A stretch of DNA of 6,246 nucleotides, taken from Clostridia bacterium. GTDB taxonomy: Bacteria > Bacillota > Clostridia > Oscillospirales > Acutalibacteraceae. Shown here piece by piece: positions 1-4,656 of this stretch (its first letter is position 1; the number at the start of each line of letters is the position of its first letter). The stretch is taken from assembly GCA_017425745.1 (NCBI GenBank), contig JAFOXT010000347.1:1-6246 (forward strand). Reading direction: 5' to 3'. A program made the position numbers and the translations under genes. The notes under the pieces were generated by a model. It made no database searches, was not told the DNA's origin, and saw only the letters and a program-made list of their open reading frames with translations.

Positions 1-698
1 CAAAGGTAGGTCTTGCTGTTCTTGAAGAATATGCACCCGACTCATTCGGCGTTCAGGAATGTACACCCAGATGGAAACGCATTTTTGCCTTCAGGCTTGG
101 TGACAGATATGCTTCAGTAGGTAAGTCACGCGACCCATACGGACCTTTTACCGAATACAGCTCAATATACTACCTCAAAGATAAGTATAAGCTTATTGAC
201 AGCGGAACCTTCTGGCTCAGTGAAACACCGGATAAGCCCTATACAAAAAGCTTTGACAGTGCCTGTGCACGTATTGCCTCCTGGGCTCTTCTTGAAAACA
301 AAGAAACAGGCGAGAGATACACCCATATCAATACTCATCTGGACCATGTTCTTGAAAGCACAAGACAGGCTCAGATGAAGGTGCTTATTGAGTATGTAGG
401 CAAGGTTACAGGTGAAGCACCCGTTATTATGACAGGTGATTTCAACGACTTTGAGGGAAGTCCCGTTTATAACGAAGCCTGCAAAATTTTCAACGACGCA
501 AGATTTGTTGCAAAGGCTTCAGACACAGGCAGAACATTTACCAAATACGGTTCATACGAAGAAGACGGTGAGGGTGCAATTGACTTTATTTTCACCGATA
601 AGGATGTAACTGTTGACACCTATAAGGTTATCCGTGATACTGTAAAGGGAATTTATCCCTCAGACCATTATCCTATAGTTGCAGATGTAGTTATGTAA
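1..698 (+). CDS. Endonuclease/exonuclease/phosphatase (EEP) family protein, 5' end missing
   Basis: The open frame enters the window at its left edge (first full codon at base 3) and ends at TAA 696-698, so about 231 C-terminal residues are visible. The metal-dependent EEP fold (DNase I, exonuclease III and sphingomyelinase superfamily) is recognisable from its ordered motifs. These are FGVQEC with the metal-binding Glu (Glu codon 57-59), FWLSETPDKP near 212-241, THINTHLDH (321-347), TGDFND with the catalytic Asp/Asn pair (432-449), IDFIF (near 580-594), and SDHYPIV with the terminal catalytic His (His codon 666-668). All core catalytic motifs are intact. Family members cleave phosphodiester or phosphomonoester bonds in nucleic acids, lipids or inositol phosphates. 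The substrate cannot be read from this sequence. The FWLSETP block is typical of the small stand-alone bacterial EEP proteins. ATG 375 lies between conserved motifs and is not the start. The N-terminus, and so any signal peptide, is outside the window. Confidence 0.9.
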   Translation, partial: KVGLAVLEEYAPDSFGVQECTPRWKRIFAFRLGDRYASVGKSRDPYGPFTEYSSIYYLKDKYKLIDSGTFWLSETPDKPYTKSFDSACARIASWALLENKETGERYTHINTHLDHVLESTRQAQMKVLIEYVGKVTGEAPVIMTGDFNDFEGSPVYNEACKIFNDARFVAKASDTGRTFTKYGSYEEDGEGAIDFIFTDKDVTVDTYKVIRDTVKGIYPSDHYPIVADVVM

Positions 699-704
699 AA
701 TATG

Positions 705-741
705 AACGCACAAGGCATTGAGCTTTGTGCGTTTCTTTTGT
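705..741 (+). terminator. Rho-independent terminator of the EEP gene
   Basis: Arms 705-716 and 722-733 form a 12-pair stem (one G-T wobble) around the five-base loop ATTGA. A T-rich run, TCTTTTGT, follows at 734-741. It begins seven bases after the stop codon of the EEP gene and precedes the promoter of the next gene, so it separates two transcription units. Confidence 0.9.
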
Positions 742-791
742 ATTCAGGTAAACTTAAAGAGAAAATTTATCAAGGTAAAGCAAAAAAGCTC

Positions 792-819
792 TTGCTAATT
801 CAGAAAAAAAGAGTATAAT
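792..819 (+). promoter_or_regulatory. Sigma-A-like promoter for the transglutaminase-like gene
   Basis: A -35 box TTGCTA (792-797; four of six matches to TTGACA) is followed by a 16-base spacer and a perfect -10 box TATAAT (814-819). Transcription would begin near 826, leaving a leader of about 44 bases before ATG 870. It lies just downstream of the EEP terminator, where a promoter is expected. Confidence 0.65.
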
Positions 820-869
820 GAAAATTAATAAAGCGGCAAAACACCGCCAAAGGAAGGATATGGAAAAAT

Positions 870-2927
870 ATGAAAAGAAAAACCGGTAAGCTTTTAGTTT
901 TTGTTCTCACTTTACTGATGATTGTTTCATCGTTGCCTGTAGCTTCATTTGCAGGCTTTGACAGGGCAGAATATGACTTTTCACTTGAGGGAAGAACTGA
1001 ATTTTACAGTCCCGACGGCACTCCCGCTTATGAAAGCTTCAGATTTTTTAATTTAAGAAAAGCTCAGTACGACGGCTCTTTCGGCAGTCAGCTTTCTGAC
1101 GAAACCTTAAGCTTCTATAACGCAATGGTAAAAAATTACGTTACTGAAAGAAAAACCGGAAGCTTTATTTATAACCCCTCTGAAAGCTTTTCTTATGTTC
1201 TTCAGTACAGCAAAAAAGCAAAGGATTATATTAACAGAGATGAGCTTGATATTTTTCACGCGGCAACATGCGCAGTTGTTTTTGACGGCTGTGATGCATT
1301 TTCAAAGGATTATCCTGAAATTTTCTGGTTCAGAAACGCATCCTTTTCAAGCGCTTATGACACTGCTCCTAATGAAAAACAGCTGAACGACCGTAATGTA
1401 GATATTGTTGATGTAACTGTATATGTTGAAATTACCCTTAAGCCCGTTGAAATCTACTATGGTTCAATTAATGACATTGCAGCCTTTGACAGTGCTGTCA
1501 ATAAGCTTACAGCATCAATGAATGAATATTTCAGCTCTCTCGGAACTGAAATTACAAGAAAAGATATGCTTAAATATATGCACGATTACATCTGCAACAA
1601 TTCTGATTATGATACTGCAAGTCTCAGCGACCCTACAGACCTTGCGGCACATTCAGCTCAGCCCTTCTTTATAGGCGATAAGCTTCATGTTTGTGAGGGC
1701 TATTCAAAGGTTCTCAAAATTCTTTGCGACCGTTTCGGTATTCCCTGCGTATGCGTTTCAGGTAATACAAAGGATCACGAACATCCCGACGACCGCAATT
1801 ATGACGGCGGACATATGTGGAACTATGTTCAGATGGAAGACGGAAAATGGTACCTTATTGACATTACCTGGGACGATCAGGATTTGAAAATTTATGATAC
1901 CTACTTCCTTGCTGATTGGAACACAAAGGGCTTTTACTTTGACACAATTGCTGACGAGAGATATGAAACCTATATTTTCTCAACATATCAGGTTAACGGT
2001 GTGAAGGTAAACGGAAGAGAATTTGCTTATCCCACACTCAGCTCAGAAAAGTATAACGGGCACACACATACCTGGATTGATTCTGAAATTATTAAAGCTC
2101 CCTCATGTAAGGATCCGGGTGAAAAGCTTCTTAAGTGCAGCAGTGCTATGTGTCAGAGCACAAAAACCGTAGAAATTCCCGTTGACAGTAATTTACATAA
2201 ATACGAGTCTGTAATTACAAAGAAAGCAACCCACCTTGAAGAGGGTCTTGAAACCTTTACCTGCATTTGCGGTGACAGCTATACAAAGCCCATTGCAAAA
2301 ATTGCAGAGCATACATACACTTCGGTTGTTATAAAGAAAGCAACCCACCTTGAAGAGGGTCTTGAAGCTTTAACCTGCGTTTGTGGCGACAATTATACAA
2401 AGCCCATTTCAAAAATTGCAGAGCATACATACTCTTCAGTTGTTATAAAGAAAGCAACACACCTTGAAGAAGGTCTTGAAGCCTTAACCTGCGTTTGCGG
2501 TGACAGCTACACAAAGCCCATTGCAAAAATTTCAGAACATACATACTCTTCAGTTGTTATAAAGCAAGCAACACACCTTGAAGAAGGTATTGAAGCCTTA
2601 ACCTGCATTTGCGGTAATAATTACACAAAGCCCATTGCAAAGCTTCCGGGTCATACATATACCTCGAGCGTTAAAACAGCTCCTACCTGCACAGAAAAGG
2701 GCTACACAACCTATAAGTGTGATTGCGGTTATTCCTATGACGGAGATTATGTAAATGCATCAGGTCATAATTATGAAAACGGCACTTGCACAAAGTGTGG
2801 CGATAGCAAAGCAGCAAGCTGCTCACATATGTGCCACAAAAACAACTTTATCTGGAAGCTTCTCAAGTTCTTCTTCAAGCTTTTCAGAATTCAGCCCGTA
2901 TGCGAATGCGGAGTAAAGCATTATTAA
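870..2927 (+). CDS. Secreted transglutaminase-like protein with Cys/His tandem repeats
   Basis: This 685-residue protein starts with a signal peptide: basic MKRKTGK, a hydrophobic core, and a likely cut after ASFA at residue 28. The middle carries a transglutaminase-like (papain-fold) domain with a plausible intact triad. The three residues are Cys275 in HVCEGYSKV, His315 in GGHMWNYV and Asp331 in LIDITWDD. Bacterial relatives act as cysteine proteases, peptide cross-linkers or amidases at the cell surface, and the substrate here is unknown. Residues 400-442 hold a degenerate Cys-rich unit, 443-632 five 38-residue repeats, and 633-650 a short HNYENGTCTKCG remnant. Residues 651-685 form a distinct tail, two Cys/His clusters around a hydrophobic basic stretch, ending CECGVKHY. 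There is no LPXTG motif and no long C-terminal membrane helix. ATG 870 follows AGGAAGGA (851-858), 11 bases away. The nearby ATG at 860 is out of frame. Domain calls are firm and the function is inferred. Confidence 0.88.
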   Translation: MKRKTGKLLVFVLTLLMIVSSLPVASFAGFDRAEYDFSLEGRTEFYSPDGTPAYESFRFFNLRKAQYDGSFGSQLSDETLSFYNAMVKNYVTERKTGSFIYNPSESFSYVLQYSKKAKDYINRDELDIFHAATCAVVFDGCDAFSKDYPEIFWFRNASFSSAYDTAPNEKQLNDRNVDIVDVTVYVEITLKPVEIYYGSINDIAAFDSAVNKLTASMNEYFSSLGTEITRKDMLKYMHDYICNNSDYDTASLSDPTDLAAHSAQPFFIGDKLHVCEGYSKVLKILCDRFGIPCVCVSGNTKDHEHPDDRNYDGGHMWNYVQMEDGKWYLIDITWDDQDLKIYDTYFLADWNTKGFYFDTIADERYETYIFSTYQVNGVKVNGREFAYPTLSSEKYNGHTHTWIDSEIIKAPSCKDPGEKLLKCSSAMCQSTKTVEIPVDSNLHKYESVITKKATHLEEGLETFTCICGDSYTKPIAKIAEHTYTSVVIKKATHLEEGLEALTCVCGDNYTKPISKIAEHTYSSVVIKKATHLEEGLEALTCVCGDSYTKPIAKISEHTYSSVVIKQATHLEEGIEALTCICGNNYTKPIAKLPGHTYTSSVKTAPTCTEKGYTTYKCDCGYSYDGDYVNASGHNYENGTCTKCGDSKAASCSHMCHKNNFIWKLLKFFFKLFRIQPVCECGVKHY
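2067..2765 (+). repeat. In-frame tandem repeats, 114 bp (38 residue) period
   Basis: Four closely similar copies lie at 2196-2309, 2310-2423, 2424-2537 and 2538-2651, each exactly 114 bases. A diverged fifth copy of the same length is at 2652-2765, and a degenerate 43-residue unit precedes them at 2067-2195. In each strong copy the pattern is H-x-Y, then ATHLEEG, then TCxCG, then YTKPI. The fifth copy has PTCTEKG and KCDCG, so Cys stands where the others have His. Copies 2 and 3 are nearly identical in DNA as well as protein, which suggests recent duplication. Similar Cys-rich units are common in secreted proteins of clostridia. Their role is probably a spacer or a metal- or disulphide-stabilised stalk, which is inference. 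Confidence 0.9.
2820..2924 (+). other. C-terminal Cys/His-bracketed hydrophobic module of the transglutaminase-like protein
   Basis: Residues 651-685 begin CSHMCHK, continue through a hydrophobic basic stretch of about 15 residues (FIWKLLKFFFKLFRI, 660-674) and end CECGVKHY. Two Cys/His groups (Cys651, His653, Cys655, His656 and Cys678, Cys680, His684) therefore flank a Phe/Leu/Lys-rich, probably amphipathic segment. From memory, similar endings occur on unrelated secreted clostridial proteins. This was not checked against any database. A surface-retention or metal-clamped membrane-association role is a hypothesis. Confidence 0.55.
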
Positions 2928-2945
2928 TTTAAAAGGTATAAATAA

Positions 2946-2972
2946 ATCCCGCTTCAATCAATGAAGCGGGAT
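2946..2972 (-). terminator. Terminator hairpin between convergent genes, oriented mainly for pgsA
   Basis: Arms 2946-2956 and 2962-2972 are a perfect 11-pair inverted repeat (ATCCCGCTTCA) with a five-base loop. Read on the minus strand, the bases after the hairpin are TTATTTATACCTTTT, a U-rich tail suited to ending pgsA transcription. Read on the plus strand, the hairpin is followed by AACTATTG without a T run. It may still act weakly on the transglutaminase-like gene, whose stop codon ends 18 bases before it. Confidence 0.82.
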
Positions 2973-2995
2973 AACTATTGCAGAGGGATAATAGT

Positions 2996-3532
2996 TTATT
3001 TTGAGCATTGCTTAAGCACATCAATGTTCTTTCTGAAGTAATCAATAAGTGAAACTATTGTAAGCATAAGTGAAACATAAATAAGTATGTCGCCTAAAAG
3101 CTTCAGCTGAGGAACGTTTAAAAGAAGAACAATGATTGTCACCATCTGTGCAATTGTTTTGGATTTGCCCCACCAGGTGGCCGCAACGGTTTTGCCGGTG
3201 TCAGCACAAACAAGTCTGAAGGCACTGATGATGAACTCTCTACTGATAATTATAATTGTAACCCAGGAGGGGATTGTGCCGTCTGCGGTAAGGCAGATAA
3301 AGGCAGAGCACACAAGAAGCTTATCAGCAATAGGGTCAAGGAATTTACCGAAGTCTGTTACAAGGTTATACTTTCTTGCAATAGTGCCGTCAATTTTATC
3401 TGAGATTGTTGCAATTACAAAAATTATAAAAGCAATAAGAGCATTGTACGGTGTGAAATCAGTAAGCTTGAACAGCACAAAAAAGGGAACAAGAAAAATT
3501 CTTACAAGTGTTATTTTATTAGCAATATTCAT
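2996..3532 (-). CDS. pgsA: CDP-diacylglycerol--glycerol-3-phosphate 3-phosphatidyltransferase
   Basis: PgsA is a membrane enzyme that joins CDP-diacylglycerol and glycerol-3-phosphate into phosphatidylglycerophosphate, releasing CMP. This is the committed step to phosphatidylglycerol and cardiolipin. The 178-residue product opens MNIANKITLVRI, the usual PgsA start. It carries the complete CDP-alcohol phosphatidyltransferase signature D-x2-D-G-x2-A-R-x8-G-x3-D-x3-D at residues 45-70 (Asp45, Asp48, Gly49, Ala52, Arg53, Gly62, Asp66, Asp70), the Asp residues that bind metal and CDP. Several hydrophobic segments fit a polytopic membrane protein of normal family length. The frame extends to an ATG at 3562, which would add ten residues. 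The internal ATG is preferred because it matches the family N-terminus and has GAAAGG (3543-3548) ten bases upstream, whereas the upstream ATG has no ribosome binding site. It is transcribed alone, divergent from the division gene. Confidence 0.93.
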   Translation of the reverse strand: MNIANKITLVRIFLVPFFVLFKLTDFTPYNALIAFIIFVIATISDKIDGTIARKYNLVTDFGKFLDPIADKLLVCSAFICLTADGTIPSWVTIIIISREFIISAFRLVCADTGKTVAATWWGKSKTIAQMVTIIVLLLNVPQLKLLGDILIYVSLMLTIVSLIDYFRKNIDVLKQCSK

Positions 3533-3542
3533 CTGGATTATA

Positions 3543-3548
3543 CCTTTC
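3543..3548 (-). promoter_or_regulatory. Ribosome binding site that decides the pgsA start
   Basis: On the minus strand this reads GAAAGG, ten bases before ATG 3532. The upstream in-frame ATG at 3562 has only AT-rich sequence before it. This favours the shorter, family-typical PgsA start. Confidence 0.55.
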
Positions 3549-3615
3549 GTATGATTTTCCATATAATAACACAGTTACTTAAAACAAAACTTACTAATTT
3601 ATGAATTAAGAGGAA

Positions 3616-3644
3616 ATTATTTTTTAAAAGCCTTAAATTGCCAA
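3616..3644 (-). promoter_or_regulatory. Sigma-A-like promoter for pgsA
   Basis: On the minus strand a -35 box TTGGCA (3644-3639; five of six matches) is followed by a 17-base spacer and a -10 box AATAAT (3621-3616; five of six). The start would be near 3609, giving a leader of roughly 75 bases. It lies back to back with the division-gene promoter, their -35 boxes about 48 bases apart. The region is AT-rich, so chance matches are possible. Confidence 0.6.
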
Positions 3645-3692
3645 AGAATACAAAAAACTTTAAAAAAATAATGAAATATTCGCTGAAAGCCC

Positions 3693-3720
3693 TTGAAAAA
3701 TCAAATGAAATCAGTATAAT
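3693..3720 (+). promoter_or_regulatory. Sigma-A-like promoter for the divIC-S1 gene pair
   Basis: A -35 box TTGAAA (3693-3698; five of six matches) is followed by a 16-base spacer and a perfect -10 box TATAAT (3715-3720). Transcription would begin near 3727, about 35 bases before the TTG start codon of the division gene. Confidence 0.72.
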
Positions 3721-3747
3721 TATATTAATTGTTGAAATATTTTCTTG

Positions 3748-3754
3748 AGAGGTG
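3748..3754 (+). promoter_or_regulatory. Ribosome binding site supporting a TTG start
   Basis: AGAGGTG at 3748-3754 sits seven bases before TTG 3762. No in-frame ATG lies nearby, and the GTG at 3752 is out of frame. The site therefore fixes the start of the DivIC-like gene at TTG. Confidence 0.7.
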
Positions 3755-3761
3755 AACAAAG

Positions 3762-4100
3762 TTGGCTGTCAGAAATATTGACGAAGCTAAAAAGCTTCAG
3801 AAAAAGGCAGAAAAACGTCCTGTAAAAAGAACACATATTGCTCTGGCTGCTGCTATGATTCTCCTTTTCGGCAGTGCTATCGGCACAACAGCAGTTAATA
3901 AGGCTCGTGCAGCTGACTATAAAGAGCAGCTCAGCAGGGTAAACGCTGAGGCTTCTTCCATCAGTCAGGAAAGTGCTGAAATTGCAGAAACACTCAAGGA
4001 AGAAAATCACGACGAATATTTTGAAAAAGTTGCAAGAGAGCAGTACGGTTACTGTAAACCCGGCGAAAAGGTTTACTATGACTCTGCTTACGGTAAATAA
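3762..4100 (+). CDS. divIC: Septum formation initiator, DivIC/FtsB-type cell division protein
   Basis: This is a 112-residue bitopic membrane protein of the septum formation initiator family. With FtsL and DivIB/FtsQ, such proteins form the complex that activates septal peptidoglycan synthesis. Residues 1-24 are basic and cytoplasmic, about 25-46 (IALAAAMILLFGSAIGTTAV) are the single membrane span, and about 50-82 are a Glu/Ala/Ser-rich coiled coil outside the cell. Residues 86-106 hold the family signature, YFEKVAREQYGYCKPGEKVY, matching the usual Y-x-E-x-x-AR-x-x-x-GY-x-KPGE pattern. Translation starts at TTG, supported by AGAGGTG seven bases upstream. An S1-domain gene follows after 21 bases, the same order as divIC-yabR in Bacillus subtilis, which supports DivIC over the related FtsL. 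The Cys in GYCKPGE is less usual. The gene name is by signature and synteny. Confidence 0.85.
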   Translation: MAVRNIDEAKKLQKKAEKRPVKRTHIALAAAMILLFGSAIGTTAVNKARAADYKEQLSRVNAEASSISQESAEIAETLKEENHDEYFEKVAREQYGYCKPGEKVYYDSAYGK

Positions 4101-4121
4101 AATAGGGGGCAAAATCTTTTT

Positions 4122-4595
4122 ATGCTGGAAATTGGCGCAATTTATGACGGCAAGATTACCGGTCTTACAGGCTTCGGTGCTTTTGTAAGTCTTCCTGACG
4201 GAAAAAGCGGTATGGTACATATTTCTGAGGTTTCCAATACTTTCGTTAAGGATATCAAGGATGTTCTTAAGGAAGGTCAGGAGGTTAAGGTGAAGGTTGT
4301 CGGCATTTCACCTGAGGGGAAAATCAGTCTTTCAATCAAGAAGGCTCAGGAGCCGTCTGAAGAAGAGAAAAACAGCAGAAAAAACGACAGACCCAAGGGT
4401 GACAGACCTAAGAGCGACCGTCCCAGAAATGCAAATGTATGGCAGGGACAGCCTAAGCAGAACAAGGGTGCTATGACCTTTGAAGAGATGATGGCACAGT
4501 TCAAGCAGGTCAGCGACGAAAAAATGACCGACCTTAAGCGTAATTCTGACGCAAAGCACTCAGGCGGTTACTCACGCAGAGGAAAAAATAATTGA
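4122..4595 (+). CDS. yabR: S1-domain RNA-binding protein, YabR-like
   Basis: The 157-residue product has one N-terminal S1 (OB-fold) RNA-binding domain at residues 1-74. It contains the hallmark FGAFV (18-22), GMVHISE (30-36) and GKISLSIK (66-73). Related Firmicute proteins (YabR, the general stress protein 13 type) associate with ribosomes or regulate RNA. Residues 75-117 are a charged, disordered-looking linker with three DRP(K/R) units. Residues 118-157 form a conserved-looking tail: MTFEEMMAQFKQ, an acidic-basic helix with DLKRN, and a Gly/Arg end. The gene lies 21 bases after divIC on the same strand and is presumably cotranscribed with it, as in Bacillus. The ribosome binding site is probably AGGGGG (4104-4109), with a rather long 12-base spacer to ATG 4122. 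Its TGA stop overlaps the TTGACC box of a candidate downstream promoter. The family call is firm, while the RNA targets are unknown. Confidence 0.86.
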   Translation: MLEIGAIYDGKITGLTGFGAFVSLPDGKSGMVHISEVSNTFVKDIKDVLKEGQEVKVKVVGISPEGKISLSIKKAQEPSEEEKNSRKNDRPKGDRPKSDRPRNANVWQGQPKQNKGAMTFEEMMAQFKQVSDEKMTDLKRNSDAKHSGGYSRRGKNN

Positions 4596-4619
4596 CCATA
4601 ATGGGTTACCGGAGATAAA
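4592..4619 (+). promoter_or_regulatory. Candidate promoter for the reductase-hydrolase pair, embedded in a terminator
   Basis: A -35 box TTGACC (4592-4597; five of six matches) overlaps the S1 gene's stop codon. After a 16-base spacer comes a -10-like GATAAA (4614-4619; four of six). The start would be near 4626, inside the right half of the terminator hairpin. Transcripts from here would lack the hairpin's left arm and escape it. The evidence is box similarity and position only. Confidence 0.4.
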
Positions 4620-4639
4620 TTTCTTTCGGTACCCTTTTT
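4603..4639 (+). terminator. Rho-independent terminator after the S1-domain gene
   Basis: GGGTTACCG (4603-4611) pairs with CGGTACCC (4627-4634) with one bulged T. Weaker inner pairing is possible between GAGA and TTTC. A run of five T follows at 4635-4639. It ends the divIC-S1 transcript. The next gene's ribosome binding site begins only five bases later. Confidence 0.78.
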
Positions 4640-4656
4640 ATTTGAGGAGATGTGTT

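Noticed and set aside
196..378. Short frames on both strands inside the EEP gene
   Set aside because: They are out of frame with the intact EEP motifs that run continuously from base 3 to 698.
833..848. GCGG/CCGC four-pair hairpin in the leader of the transglutaminase-like gene, considered as a riboswitch
   Set aside because: The leader is only about 44 bases, with a single tiny stem and no conserved aptamer features.
2196..2651. Regular 114-base repeats considered as a CRISPR array
   Set aside because: The repeats are contiguous without spacers, in frame, and encode a protein repeat. No cas genes are present.
2973..2996. AACTATT...AATAGTT inverted repeat next to the pgsA stop codon
   Set aside because: It has only seven AT-rich pairs with a ten-base loop, and no T run directly after it. 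The stronger GC-rich hairpin at 2946-2972 explains termination.
3132..3554. 140-codon plus-strand open frame opposite pgsA
   Set aside because: It is the antisense shadow of pgsA, whose minus-strand product has the full CDP-alcohol phosphatidyltransferase signature. The plus frame has no ribosome binding site or recognisable domain.
3538..3759. 73-codon minus-strand frame in the pgsA-divIC intergenic region
   Set aside because: It spans the AT-rich region that holds both divergent promoters. The product is a Phe/Ile/Leu-rich string expected from AT-rich noncoding DNA, and there is no ribosome binding site.
3720..4220. 166-codon minus-strand frame over the divIC and S1 genes
   Set aside because: It is antisense to two genes with clear family signatures. 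Its Cys/Phe/Ser-rich product is typical of a complementary-strand artefact.
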